Below are positions 24,853-33,466 of a stretch of DNA of 41,323 bases, piece by piece. Below the pieces are notes generated by a model. It saw only the letters and a list, made by a program, of their open reading frames with translations, had not been told where the DNA came from and ran no database searches. The DNA comes from Vulcanimicrobiota bacterium. GTDB taxonomy: Bacteria; Vulcanimicrobiota; Vulcanimicrobiia; Vulcanimicrobiales; Vulcanimicrobiaceae. Within the stretch, counting starts at the first letter, position 1. Every line of letters starts with the position of its first letter. A program made the translations under genes and the position numbers. Location of the stretch: contig JAQBPK010000172.1 of assembly GCA_028287565.1 (NCBI GenBank), forward strand, positions 1 to 41,323, read 5' to 3'.

Positions 24853-26336
24853 TCGCGCGCCCAGTCGCGGCTCCGCTCGACGGCACGGCGCCAGCGCGCC
24901 AGCAGCGACGTGCGCCGCGCATCATCCATCACCGGAGTGAACCGTCTGCCTTCGCGCCACTGCCGCGCGACCGTGTCGACGTCGCTCCAAAATCCGGTCT
25001 GCAGTCCGGCGAGGTATGCGGCGCCGAGCGCCGTCGTCTCGATGCACGCCGGACGCACGACCGGCACGCCCAGCACGTCGGCTTGAAACTGCATCGCAAG
25101 ATCGTTCGCGGACGCGCCGCCGTCCACGCGCAGCTCCGTCAGCCGGACGCCCGCGTCGCGTTCCATCGCCGACACGACGTCGGCCGTTTGATATGCCATC
25201 GCATCCAGCACGGCGCGCGCGATATGGGCGCGCGTCGTGCCGCGCGTGATCCCGACGAGCGCGCCACGCGCATACGGGTCCCAGTACGGGGCGCCGAGCC
25301 CGGCGAACGCCGGCACGAAGAAACAGTCGCCGCTGTCGTCCACCTCGCGCGCCAGCCGCTCGACGTCGGACGAGCGCTCGATGATGCCGAGGCCGTCGCG
25401 AAGCCATTGCACGGCAGCGCCCGTGACAAAGATCGATCCCTCCAACGCATACGTCGCGCGCGCCGACTCGAACGCGAACGCAATCGTGGAGAGCAGTCCC
25501 TGCTCGCTACGCACGACGCGATCACCGGTGTTCAATACGACGAACGAACCCGTTCCATACGTGTTCTTCGCGAGCCCCGGCGCGAAGCCGGCTTGTCCGA
25601 CGAGCGCGGCTTGCTGATCACCGGCAACGCCGCCAATGCGGATCGCGCCGCCGAAGTGTTCGACCGCGGCCTTTCCAAAGTCCGCGGTGCAAGGCAGCAC
25701 CTCCGGCAGAATCGCGCCGGGAATGCCGAACGCGCGCAACAGCTCGTCACTCCACTGTAAGCGGTGAATGTCGAACAGCATCGTGCGCGACGCGTTCGTG
25801 ACGTCCGTGACGTGCCGCGCGCCGCCGGTGAGATTCCAGATAAGCCAGCTGTCCACCGTGCCGAACGCGATCTCGCTGCGCTCCGCTCGCGCGCGCAAGC
25901 CGCCGACATGATCCAGAAGCCATCCGATCTTCGTCGCGGAAAAATACGGATCGAGGACCAGCCCGGTCCGCGCCGCGACGAGCTCGCCGACGCCGCGCTC
26001 GCGAAGCGCATCGCAAACCGCGGCCGTACGCCGGTCCTGCCACACGATCGCGTTGGCGACAGGCTTGCCGGTGGCGCGCTCCCACAGAATCGTCGTCTCG
26101 CGCTGGTTCGTGATCCCGATCGCGGCGATGTCCGCGGCCGACGCGTGCGCGTTCCGCAGCGCGCCGCGCGCCGTCTCCAGCTGCGACTCCCAGATCGCGA
26201 GCGGATCGTGCTCCACCCATCCGGGCTGCGGAAAATGCTGCGGGAACTCGCGCTGGTCGAACGCGATCACCGAGCCGCGCGCGTCGAAGACCACCGCGCG
26301 CGAGCTCGTCGTCCCTTGATCGAGCGCCAGAATCAC
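24849..26336 (-). CDS. glpK: Glycerol kinase
   Basis: Cytoplasmic kinase that phosphorylates glycerol with ATP to glycerol-3-phosphate, feeding GlpD. The 495-residue protein opens [17 protein letters not shown] (phosphate-1 motif of the FGGY kinases) and has [48 protein letters not shown] and the C-terminal [24 protein letters not shown] motif. The GTG start at 26336 overlaps the HEAT-protein stop by four bases, and longer upstream frames lie inside that gene. No glycerol facilitator (glpF) is present in this window. Confidence 0.97.
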   Translation of the reverse strand: MILALDQGTTSSRAVVFDARGSVIAFDQREFPQHFPQPGWVEHDPLAIWESQLETARGALRNAHASAADIAAIGITNQRETTILWERATGKPVANAIVWQDRRTAAVCDALRERGVGELVAARTGLVLDPYFSATKIGWLLDHVGGLRARAERSEIAFGTVDSWLIWNLTGGARHVTDVTNASRTMLFDIHRLQWSDELLRAFGIPGAILPEVLPCTADFGKAAVEHFGGAIRIGGVAGDQQAALVGQAGFAPGLAKNTYGTGSFVVLNTGDRVVRSEQGLLSTIAFAFESARATYALEGSIFVTGAAVQWLRDGLGIIERSSDVERLAREVDDSGDCFFVPAFAGLGAPYWDPYARGALVGITRGTTRAHIARAVLDAMAYQTADVVSAMERDAGVRLTELRVDGGASANDLAMQFQADVLGVPVVRPACIETTALGAAYLAGLQTGFWSDVDTVARQWREGRRFTPVMDDARRTSLLARWRRAVERSRDWARD

Positions 26337-26869
26337 GGCGTTCCGCCGGTTTTCCGCTGCTCGAGCGCTTCGAGTAGACGCCTGCCCCGCGCCCGCATCG
26401 CTGCCGTTCCCGTCTCCGTCGCTTTTCGCAGCAGGGGCAAGATGCTGCGGCGCAGGGACGGTTCGGCCATCGCAACTTCCGCGAGTCCCTGCATCGCGCA
26501 CGTCTTCACGATCGCGCTCCGATCCGCGAGGTAGCGCTTCAGAATTGCCACGGCTTGCTTGTGTTCCGACGCGTCGAGGCGCAGCCGCGGCAGCATTTGC
26601 GCGTGATGCCAACGCAGCGACGGCTGCTCGGCGTTCGCCGCGGTGTTCAGCACGCGGCCCTTGTACGGTTCGAGGTACTCCGGATTCGTCCGGGTGATCT
26701 TTTCCGCCGCGTCGGCGGCGCGCATTCGCACGATCGGGTCGTCGTGCTCCATCGCCTGGACGAGACCGGCGAAAAGCGCCGGATCGTGCAGCACGTCGTC
26801 GACCGCGCGCGTCACGCCCTTGAGCGAGCGCGGATCGCCGCCTTGCAGCACGCCGGCGATTTTGTTCAC
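26333..26869 (-). CDS. HEAT-repeat-type protein
   Basis: Small helical-repeat protein of 178 residues, predicted to be cytoplasmic. Repeated helix pairs are visible: [30 protein letters not shown], the central [26 protein letters not shown] and [30 protein letters not shown], ending in [22 protein letters not shown]. The P-x-V-R-x-x-A-A-x-x-L pattern of HEAT repeats is clear. HEAT proteins are scaffolds, and no enzyme role is indicated. The GTG at 26869 overlaps the glcD stop by four bases, and its own stop overlaps glpK, so it is fixed between the oxidase and the kinase. This position may mean it assembles or stabilises one of them. Confidence 0.75.
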   Translation of the reverse strand: MNKIAGVLQGGDPRSLKGVTRAVDDVLHDPALFAGLVQAMEHDDPIVRMRAADAAEKITRTNPEYLEPYKGRVLNTAANAEQPSLRWHHAQMLPRLRLDASEHKQAVAILKRYLADRSAIVKTCAMQGLAEVAMAEPSLRRSILPLLRKATETGTAAMRARGRRLLEALEQRKTGGTP

Positions 26870-28278
26870 AGCCGGAACGCGTCCGCGCCGCCCGGATCGG
26901 GGAAGACCTTGCCGGGGTTCATGATGGCGAGCGGATCGAGGGCGTCCTTGATCTTGCGCATCACCGCAAGCGTGTCCGCGCCGACGTCCAGCTCCATGAA
27001 CTGCTTCTTCAAGAGCCCGATGCCGTGCTCGCCGGACAGTGTCCCGCCCAGCTCCACCGTCGCTTCGAATATTTCGCGCGCGGCGCCCGCGACACGCGCC
27101 ATTTCCTCGCGGTTTGTCTTGTCGCACAGGATGTTCGGGTGCAAGTTCCCGTCGCCGATGTGGCCGAAGATCGGGATCTCCAGCGCATACTTCGCCGCGA
27201 TGCCGCGCACGCGGCGGATCAGCTCCGTCAACGCGCGCGGCGGAATGCAGACATCCTCGCCGAGCTTGTTCGGACGGCGCCGCGCGAGCGCCGGCGAGAT
27301 CGACCGCCGCGCCGCCCAGAGCCTCTCCGACTCGGCATCGCTCGCCGCAACGCTGACGTCACGTGCGCCGTGTGCGCGCACGACGCGCTCGATCGCCGCC
27401 AGCTCGTCCGCGAGGACGCTCTCGTAATTCCCGTCCACGCCGAAGATCAAGATCGCATCCGCGTCCAGCGGCAGCCCGATCGGGTTGTTCGCTTCCACGC
27501 AGCGCATCGTCAGGTTGTCGACCAGCTCGATCGCCGCCGGCAGCACGCCGCTCGCCATCACGGCCGTCGTCGCGTTCGCCGCGTCCTCGATGCGGTCGAA
27601 CACCGCCAGCGCGGCGCGCGCGAACTTCGGTTTCGACAGCAGCCGCAGCGTAATCTCCGTGATCGTGCCGAGCGTGCCTTCCGCGCCGGTGAACAAGCGC
27701 CGTAGATCGTAGCCCGTCACGTTCTTCACCGTGCGACCGCCCGTGCGGATCACCGTGCCGTCGGGCAGCACGACTTCCAGCGCGAGCACGTAGTCGCCGG
27801 TCACGCCGTATTTCAAACAACGCGCGCCGCCCGCGTTCTCCGCCACGTTCCCGCCGATCGCGCTCTGCTTCAACGACGACGGATCGGGCGGATAGAACAG
27901 CCCGCGCTTTTCCACCTCCGCTTGGAGGCGCGCGTTGATGACGCCGGCCTGCACCACCGCCACGCGGTCGATCTCGTCGATCTCGATGATGCGGTCCATC
28001 CGCGCTACGCCGAGCACGATGCTGCCGCCCAGCGGAACCGCGCCGCCCGACAGGCCGCTGCCCATCGCGCGCGGCGTGAGCGGGATGCGGCGTTCGGTCG
28101 CGATGCGGTGGACCGCGCTCACCTGGGCCGTCGTCGTGGGCAGCACGACGAGCGGCGGCGTGCGCTCGTAGAACGTCCCGTCGAAGCCGTACGCGATCAA
28201 GTCCTCGGCCTGGGTGAGAACCCCGTCCGGAACCGCGGCGCGGAGCGCGTCGATCAGTCCAGGCGCCGGCTCGACCAT
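26866..28278 (-). CDS. glcD: FAD-linked oxidase, GlcD-type (glycolate/D-lactate dehydrogenase family)
   Basis: FAD-binding flavoprotein of 470 residues, oxidising a 2-hydroxyacid. The PCMH-type FAD domain (about 35-215) has [19 protein letters not shown] and [24 protein letters not shown], and the C-terminal oxidase domain (about 220-465) has [15 protein letters not shown] and [13 protein letters not shown], which carry the conserved histidines. These are shared by glycolate oxidase GlcD and D-lactate dehydrogenases; GlcE and GlcF partners are not in the window, so a single-subunit D-lactate or other 2-hydroxyacid enzyme is possible. ATG 28278 leads an overlapping operon with the HEAT gene and glpK-glpD. 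The gene symbol is the nearest family name only. Confidence 0.88.
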   Translation of the reverse strand: MVEPAPGLIDALRAAVPDGVLTQAEDLIAYGFDGTFYERTPPLVVLPTTTAQVSAVHRIATERRIPLTPRAMGSGLSGGAVPLGGSIVLGVARMDRIIEIDEIDRVAVVQAGVINARLQAEVEKRGLFYPPDPSSLKQSAIGGNVAENAGGARCLKYGVTGDYVLALEVVLPDGTVIRTGGRTVKNVTGYDLRRLFTGAEGTLGTITEITLRLLSKPKFARAALAVFDRIEDAANATTAVMASGVLPAAIELVDNLTMRCVEANNPIGLPLDADAILIFGVDGNYESVLADELAAIERVVRAHGARDVSVAASDAESERLWAARRSISPALARRRPNKLGEDVCIPPRALTELIRRVRGIAAKYALEIPIFGHIGDGNLHPNILCDKTNREEMARVAGAAREIFEATVELGGTLSGEHGIGLLKKQFMELDVGADTLAVMRKIKDALDPLAIMNPGKVFPDPGGADAFRL

Positions 28279-28308
28279 GGGTTCGCGCTTCGGCGGAACA
28301 GCCGTGGC

Positions 28309-28333
28309 TCACCCTTCGACAAGCTCAGGATGA
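28309..28333. repeat. Dispersed intergenic inverted repeat, copy 2
   Basis: Imperfect inverted repeat TCACCCT-TCGACAAGCTC-AGGATGA in the 145-base divergent gap between glcD and the dehydrogenase gene. The arms differ from perfect by one G-T-type pair. It resembles the copy at 11881-11905. The type is common in metagenomic genomes, often between genes. Apart from this and the -10-like site at 28409-28414, nothing is recognisable in the gap. Confidence 0.6.
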
Positions 28334-28408
28334 CATCAAGGCGGTCGAGCGCGGGCATGCGGCAGGCGGCTCCGACGACGGTCCTACAGGGGCTTGGACC
28401 GGACCGGG

Positions 28409-28414
28409 TATACT
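28409..28414 (+). promoter_or_regulatory. TATACT, -10-like box nine bases before the dehydrogenase start
   Basis: TATACT (five of six matches to TATAAT) lies nine bases before ATG 28424, with no ribosome-binding site in between. Transcription starts about 6-8 bases after a -10 box, so the mRNA would begin within a few bases of the ATG. No good -35 box was found 16-18 bases upstream. Confidence 0.4.
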
Positions 28415-28423
28415 CATGCGGTT

Positions 28424-29518
28424 ATGGCCGACGTGATCACCACCGAGTACCGGCTCGCGACCGAGCCGGCGCTGAAGAGCTTCGTCTCGACCGTTCTCGC
28501 CAAGGTCGGGGTCGCTCCCGAGGACGCCGCGATCGTCGCCGACGTGCTCGTCGCGGCCGACCTGCGCGGGATCGAGTCTCACGGCGTCGCGCGCCTGGAG
28601 TCGTACTACGTCAACCGCATCCGCGAGGGCCAGCTCGTGGCCAAGCCGGACGTGCAGACGGTCCGCGAGACCCCGACCTCGCTGCTGGTCGACGCGGGCA
28701 ACGGCCTCGGCCATCCCACCGCGAAGCGCACGATGGAGCGCATCCTGCAAAAGGCGGATACCAGCGGCGCGGCGTTCGGCGCGGTCCGCAACTCGAACCA
28801 CTACGGGATCGCCGGCTACTACGCGATGATGGCGCTCGACCGCGACACGATCGGCATCGCGTCGACCAACAGCGTGCGCTACGGCGCGCCCACGTTCGGC
28901 AAGGACGTGCTGCTCGGAACGAACCCGCTCGCGTTCGCGATCCCCGCGAAGAACGAGCCCGCGTTCGTGCTCGACTTCGCGACGACGACCGTGCCCAAGG
29001 GCAAGCTCGAAGTCTACAACCGCAAGGAAAAGAAGCTCAATCCCGGCTGGGCGATCGACGCGCAAGGAAACGAGACGCTCGACCCGCAGGTCGCGCTCAA
29101 AGGCGCGCTGCTTCCGCTCGGCGGCTACGGCACCGACAACGGCGGCCACAAGGGCTATGGCCTCGGGCTGCTCGTCGACATCCTATGCGGCGTGCTGTCC
29201 GGCGGCGCGTCCGGCAACGATCTGCCGCTCCCGAGCGATCCGCCGCTGCCGGGCAAGATCTCGCACTTCTTCGCGGCGTTCAAGATCGACGGGTTCCGCG
29301 ATCCCGAGCAGTTCAAAGCCGACATGGACACCGAGCTGCGCGCGTTCAAGGACTCGCAGAAAGCGCCGGGCCACGACCGCATCTACGTCGCGGGCGAAGT
29401 CGAGTACGAGAAGACGCTGTACAACCGCGAGCACGGCGTCCCTGTGCACGTGAAGGTGTGGAGCGGGCTGGAGAAGCTCGCGGGCGAGCTCGGCATCCCG
29501 TTCGAGATCGAGAAGTAG
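28424..29518 (+). CDS. Malate/L-lactate/sulfolactate dehydrogenase family protein (Ldh2-type)
   Basis: NAD(P)-dependent 2-hydroxyacid dehydrogenase of the Ldh2/MDG (ComC, YlbC) family, 364 residues, not related to classical lactate/malate dehydrogenases. Family motifs are DLRGIESHGVARLESYY (with the catalytic histidine), AAFGAVRNSNHYGIAGYYAMMAL, TFGKDVLLGTNPLAFAIP and DNGGHKGYGLGLLVDILCG. Members act on malate, L-lactate, sulfolactate, ureidoglycolate or similar, and the sequence does not tell which. The reading frame extends to a TTG at 28394; the ATG at 28424 gives the expected N-terminus, with a TATACT nine bases upstream and no ribosome-binding site. Its divergent neighbour is glcD, another 2-hydroxyacid enzyme, so both may act in lactate or glycolate use. 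Confidence 0.9.
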   Translation: MADVITTEYRLATEPALKSFVSTVLAKVGVAPEDAAIVADVLVAADLRGIESHGVARLESYYVNRIREGQLVAKPDVQTVRETPTSLLVDAGNGLGHPTAKRTMERILQKADTSGAAFGAVRNSNHYGIAGYYAMMALDRDTIGIASTNSVRYGAPTFGKDVLLGTNPLAFAIPAKNEPAFVLDFATTTVPKGKLEVYNRKEKKLNPGWAIDAQGNETLDPQVALKGALLPLGGYGTDNGGHKGYGLGLLVDILCGVLSGGASGNDLPLPSDPPLPGKISHFFAAFKIDGFRDPEQFKADMDTELRAFKDSQKAPGHDRIYVAGEVEYEKTLYNREHGVPVHVKVWSGLEKLAGELGIPFEIEK

Positions 29519-29549
29519 CGTCAGCGCACGCAGCCCTGACGCGCACGGT

Positions 29550-30296
29550 CTAGTTCTTGAGATCCACCGTGCCGGCGCAGCGCAGGCCGTTGCACGCGGC
29601 GGGGATGAAGTGGGCGGCGAGAAGCCGGCTGCGCAGCTCTTCGCGCAGCGCCGCGTCGGACGGCGGGCGCAGGAATTCGATCGACGTCGCGCGGCCGTTC
29701 TCGTCCACGGTGATCCGCACGACGACGCCGTTCACGCCGGCGAAAAGCGGCGCGCGCGCCGACGGCTCGATCGACGCCGGATAGGTCTCGCCGAAGTTGC
29801 CGATCCCTTCCTCACGCTGCGCCGCGACGGGGCTCGGTGCCGGCGATGCTACGGGCGCGGTCGTCGGCCCGGCATCGGCAACGGCGGCGACCGGCTTCTG
29901 CGCGACCAACGCGAGATGCGTCACGGGCGCCGGGTTGGGTTCGTGTTTGACCGCCGTCGGGGACGGCGCGTACGCCGCGCGGTGCTCGCTGGCGACGACC
30001 AGCTTGCGCGACGCGTGCTCGACCGTCACCGCCGCATGGATTACCGGCGTCATGCGGTTCTCCACCGGCACGACCGCGACGACCGGCCGCTGCTGCACGA
30101 CGACGTGCAGCGGGGGCGGCGTCGGGCGGTGCTCGATCTGAATGATGCTCGAAAGGAGCGTTCGTTCGTCCGGGTCGTCTACCGGAAACGACGGCCTCGG
30201 GAACGCGACCAGCGACGCAAGGACGCACAGATGAAGAGCGATCGAGCTTCCGATCGCGATGCGGTCACGCCCTGGGGTCCGAGCGGTGGTCACCAT
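29550..30296 (-). CDS. TonB-like energy-transducing protein
   Basis: Inner-membrane-anchored periplasmic protein of 248 residues. A single N-terminal membrane helix (about residues 15-32, SSIALHLCVLASLVAF) is followed by a proline/valine-rich stalk of about 130 residues and a TonB-type C-terminal domain (VVVRITVDENGRATSIEFLRPP, then LRSRLLAAHFIPAACNGLRCAG). Cysteines in PAACNGLRCAG are four residues apart and could form a disulphide. ATG 30296 is chosen over the longer frame, which overlaps the divergent glutaredoxin gene; GTG at 30293 is also possible. No ExbB, ExbD or receptor is in the window, so coupling to an outer-membrane receptor is not shown. Confidence 0.75.
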   Translation of the reverse strand: MVTTARTPGRDRIAIGSSIALHLCVLASLVAFPRPSFPVDDPDERTLLSSIIQIEHRPTPPPLHVVVQQRPVVAVVPVENRMTPVIHAAVTVEHASRKLVVASEHRAAYAPSPTAVKHEPNPAPVTHLALVAQKPVAAVADAGPTTAPVASPAPSPVAAQREEGIGNFGETYPASIEPSARAPLFAGVNGVVVRITVDENGRATSIEFLRPPSDAALREELRSRLLAAHFIPAACNGLRCAGTVDLKN

Positions 30297-30368
30297 CGCC
30301 GTGGCTGCGGGAACTCCGACGCGGGCGGGCGCGCAACCTTTTTCGCCACGAATTGTCCTGGAGTAGCG

Positions 30369-30632
30369 ATGGGTCGAGAAACCGACATGGTCCTGTATCA
30401 AGCCGAGTGGTGTCCGTACTGCGCGCGCGTGCGCAAGAAGCTCACCGATCTGCTGCTGGACTACAAGAACGTCAACGTGCCGCACTCGCACGCCCAGCGG
30501 GACGAGGTCAAGCGCGTATCCGGGCAGACGTCGATCCCGGTCCTCGTCGACGGGGACGTCGTCCTGGACGACGACGACGACATCATCCCGTACCTCGATA
30601 AAAAATACGGAGCCTCAGCGAAAGCGAGCTAG
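30369..30632 (+). CDS. Glutaredoxin
   Basis: Small redox protein of 87 residues with the classical thioredoxin-fold glutaredoxin layout: C15-P-Y-C18 active site (AEWCPYCARV), the cis-proline loop QTSIPVLVDGD, and a C-terminal helix. It would reduce protein disulphides using glutathione or a similar thiol; whether this organism makes glutathione is not shown. ATG 30369 has GGAG about five bases upstream and is preferred; the much longer upstream frame is antisense to the TonB-like gene. An ATG at residue 7 is another candidate. It is followed by a tandem hairpin. Confidence 0.9.
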   Translation: MGRETDMVLYQAEWCPYCARVRKKLTDLLLDYKNVNVPHSHAQRDEVKRVSGQTSIPVLVDGDVVLDDDDDIIPYLDKKYGASAKAS

Positions 30633-30661
30633 CCGCAAGGCAACAGCGCGGCTCGTAGGAT

Positions 30662-30699
30662 TCGTCCGAAGGACGACGGGTTCGGCGGAAGCCGAACCC
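30662..30699. terminator. Tandem hairpins between the glutaredoxin and DHA2 genes
   Basis: Two perfect hairpins lie in a row: TCGTCC-GAA-GGACGA (30662-30676, six-base stem, three-base loop) and a nine-base stem with a GGAA loop (30678-30699, GGGTTCGGC/GCCGAACCC). The two genes are convergent, so they may act as a bidirectional terminator. The second stem ends in the first base of the DHA2 stop codon. There is no T-run. Confidence 0.55.
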
Positions 30700-32255
30700 T
30701 ATTCTGCGGGGATCTCCACCGGCGCTGCCGCGCCCTTGCGGCGTTTCGGCAGCACGAACACGAGCGGCAGCAGGAAGAACGTCAGTGCGCCGAGCGCAAA
30801 CTGCGCGTCCGCGTACGCCATCACGCTGGCCTGTGTCTGGATTTGCTGGTAGAGGTTCCCGATCGCCGCGCTCGTGCTGTGCGTGTGCTCGATGAGCACT
30901 CGGAGCGCGATGTTGTCCGGCGTCGCGCTCTCGGCGAGCACCGATTGGTGGAACGCGTTGCGCCGCGCGAGCAGCGTGATGAGCGCCGCCGTCGAGAACG
31001 AGCCGCCGAGCTGCAGTGAGAGCGACTGAAACGCGGCCGCTTTCGGCACCACTTCGGGCGGGATCGCGCTGAGCACCGCGATGGAGATCGGCACGAACAG
31101 CATCGCCAAGCCGACCCCGGCCATGATCGCGGGACCGAGCAGCGAGTTGAAGTCGTTCTGTGACGTCGTGATGTAGCCGAGCCAGATCTGGCTCGCGCCG
31201 ATTAGCGTGAACCCCACGACGAGCAGGATGCGCGTATCGATGCGCCCGCTGCCGGCGAGGCGCGCGATGAACGGCGTGAGCAGCGCGATGAACGCGGCGC
31301 GCACGAAGATGAGCTCGCCCGACAGCGTGGCCGTGAAGCCGAGAATGCCTTGCACGTACTGCGGCAAGATGACGGTCGCGCCGAACAGCACCGAACCGAT
31401 CGCAAAGCCGAGCGCAGCTCCCGCGGCGATCGCGCGGTACTTGAACGCGCGCAGATCGACGATCGGCCGCTGCGTCCCCCAAAGCTCCCAGCAGACGAAC
31501 GCCGCGATCCCGAACACCGTCGTGACGCCGAAGAGCCGGATCACCGGATCGGAGAACCAGTCGTTGCGCTGCCCTTCGTCGAGAATGTATTGCAGCGATC
31601 CAAGCCCCGTCGCGAGCAGCGCGAGACCGATCGCGTCGACCGGAATCGGCCTCGGATCGGAGGGATTGCGCATCATCGTGAGCACGACGATCGTCGCGAA
31701 GATTCCCGGCACGAGGTTGATGAAGAACACCCAGTTCCATGAGAAGTTGTCGGTGAGCCAGCCGCCGACCGTGGGCCCGACGGACGGCCCGACGATCGCG
31801 CCGAGCGCGAACACCGCTTGCGACGCGCCGAGCAGATGGCGCGGAAACGTGTCGCGCAGCGCCGCCTGTCCCGTCGCGACGAGCCCGCCGCCGAACAAGC
31901 CCTGAATGATGCGGAACAGGATCAGCTGCTGGATCGAGCCGGCGATTCCGCACAGCATCGACGCGATCGTGAATCCGACGATCGCCACCGAGTAGTACTG
32001 CCGCCGGCCGAAGCGCGCTTGCAGCCACGGCGTGAGCGGGATGACGATGACCGCCGAGATGATGTAGCCCGTAACGACCCAGGCGCCTTCCTCCTGCGTC
32101 GCGCCGAGGTTGCCTTGAATCGTGGGAAGCGCGACGTTGACGATCGTCGCGTCGAGCGTCTGCATCAGCGTCGCGGCCATGATCCCCAAGGTGATGAGGA
32201 TCAGCCGGGGGCCGCTCTCGCTGACGTCGCGGTCTTTTGTAAGTTCGGTGGCCAT
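30699..32255 (-). CDS. DHA2-family multidrug exporter (EmrB/QacA-like MFS)
   Basis: Proton-driven drug exporter of the major facilitator superfamily, with 14 predicted membrane helices. The N-terminal MQTLDATIVNVALPTIQ is the DHA2 motif D1 (LDxTIVNVALP), and WVVTGYIISAVIVIPLTPWLQARFGRR carries motif A; FFINLVPGIFA and PSVGPTVGGWL are also typical. I call 518 residues from ATG 32255; the frame runs to GTG 32324, and that longer form cannot be excluded because neither has a clear ribosome-binding site. A membrane-fusion partner (EmrA) is not present nearby, so it may act alone. It is convergent with the glutaredoxin gene. Confidence 0.9.
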   Translation of the reverse strand: MATELTKDRDVSESGPRLILITLGIMAATLMQTLDATIVNVALPTIQGNLGATQEEGAWVVTGYIISAVIVIPLTPWLQARFGRRQYYSVAIVGFTIASMLCGIAGSIQQLILFRIIQGLFGGGLVATGQAALRDTFPRHLLGASQAVFALGAIVGPSVGPTVGGWLTDNFSWNWVFFINLVPGIFATIVVLTMMRNPSDPRPIPVDAIGLALLATGLGSLQYILDEGQRNDWFSDPVIRLFGVTTVFGIAAFVCWELWGTQRPIVDLRAFKYRAIAAGAALGFAIGSVLFGATVILPQYVQGILGFTATLSGELIFVRAAFIALLTPFIARLAGSGRIDTRILLVVGFTLIGASQIWLGYITTSQNDFNSLLGPAIMAGVGLAMLFVPISIAVLSAIPPEVVPKAAAFQSLSLQLGGSFSTAALITLLARRNAFHQSVLAESATPDNIALRVLIEHTHSTSAAIGNLYQQIQTQASVMAYADAQFALGALTFFLLPLVFVLPKRRKGAAAPVEIPAE

Positions 32256-32357
32256 GATGGTATCGTGCGGCGAATCGTCGCACGAAGCGTTGGACTCCGC
32301 CCCGACGGAGGTCGGTTTCGGCACTTGCAGTTGCCTGCGACCGGCGCGAGCGGGCCC

Positions 32358-33233
32358 CTACGCCAGGACGAACGCGACCGCGGCGCCGGCGGCGGTCGCG
32401 AGCAGGTTGACGACATCGTTCGAGAAGCCGCCCACCCCGCGGATCAGCCGGGTCGGGTTGCCGCAGGCATGCGGATCAGTCTCGCAGGCGCGGTCGCAGA
32501 CGTCGCAGCGCCGCAGCTCCTGACCAGTGGCGCCCAGGACGGAGTCCAGCGTCGCGCCCAGCACCCCGGCGAACGCGACGCCAAGCGCGCTACGAAGACC
32601 CCCGTGCCAGTGCTCGAACGGCGTCAGCGCGAGAGCCGCCCGCAGAGCGTTGATATCCACGGTGTGCAGCGGCGCGTACGGCTCCAGCAGGAAGACGCGA
32701 ATAGCAACTGCGGCGACGGCGGCGAGCCACACGGCGCCGACGATCTCGGCCAAGGTGCCGGGGAGCGTGATCCCCCCGGACATCCCCGTCGCGACCGGCC
32801 GCAACGTGAGGATGGAGCGCGGCGGGCGGCGTGCCAGCGTACCGATCTCGGTCGCCCACGTGTCTGCGGTGGCGGCCGCATACGCCCCCGCGAACGCAAC
32901 CGCCCATCGCACGTCGTGCGTCACGGCCCACCCAATCGCGCAGACCGTGGCGACGCCACCGTTCGCGAGCACCTGCATCGCGTCGCGCGCGTCGTGCTTG
33001 CCGACGTCGGCGAGCCCGCGCTTACGCGCCCGCCCGAACCGCGACAACACCACCGACGGCACGAAGAACGCGAGCAGCACCAGCGTAAAGGCAATCGTCC
33101 CCGTCGCATACGTCAGCGTCCCGACGACGAACGCCGCTACCGCACCGCCCGGCGTCAACGCCCGAACACGCCATGCAATCCACGCGATCGCACCCGCGAA
33201 CACCGCCCCGATCAGGACGTCGTGCCGGCTCAC
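32358..33233 (-). CDS. DUF92 family membrane protein
   Basis: Membrane protein of 291 residues in the DUF92 family, related to plant VTE6 (phytyl-phosphate kinase). The N-terminal AWRVRALTPGGAVAAFVVG and the ADTWATEIGTLARRPPRSIL stretch (family: DTxASExG) are diagnostic. Near the C-terminus a cysteine group (CDVCDRACETDPHAC) has the four-cysteine, zinc-ribbon-like form usual here. In bacteria the enzyme activity is not established; a prenyl- or phytyl-phosphate kinase role is inference from VTE6. Start ATG 33233. It is 102 bases upstream of the DHA2 gene in the same orientation, and downstream of the tetrapyrrole operon. Confidence 0.88.
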   Translation of the reverse strand: MSRHDVLIGAVFAGAIAWIAWRVRALTPGGAVAAFVVGTLTYATGTIAFTLVLLAFFVPSVVLSRFGRARKRGLADVGKHDARDAMQVLANGGVATVCAIGWAVTHDVRWAVAFAGAYAAATADTWATEIGTLARRPPRSILTLRPVATGMSGGITLPGTLAEIVGAVWLAAVAAVAIRVFLLEPYAPLHTVDINALRAALALTPFEHWHGGLRSALGVAFAGVLGATLDSVLGATGQELRRCDVCDRACETDPHACGNPTRLIRGVGGFSNDVVNLLATAAGAAVAFVLA

Positions 33234-33292
33234 GGTCCGAGCGCTTCTCGAGCGGCCCTTGCCGGAAGCACGTGTCCGCGTGATGGACAGAT

Positions 33293-33466
33293 GTGCTGGC
33301 CTTTTATGCCGACGAGTCGGGTTCGTTCGACGCCGGAAGGATGATGAGTCCGGGTCGGATTGGGTACCGCCCGGCTCTCGCGCGTTATGATAAGCGATTC
33401 AGGCACTTGCAGCCAATGTACCGTCCGGCCAACTTGTGTCGGTCAGGCTACGGCAGCCGTTGCTAG
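33293..33466 (+). pseudogene. Possible DUF3800 gene remnant
   Basis: A small open frame (57 codons, GTG at 33293 to TAG 33464-33466) starts VLAFYADESGSFDAG, very like the N-terminus of DUF3800 proteins, whose first strand reads Y-x-D-E-S-G. After about 15 residues the similarity stops and the frame runs into the 3' end of the CobA-HemD gene. It fits the broken start of an otherwise deleted gene. Apart from this, the 209-base gap at 33234-33442 shows no gene. On the minus strand TATCAT (33392-33387) lies 18 bases after TTGGCT (33416-33411), a weak promoter-like pair. Confidence 0.35.
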
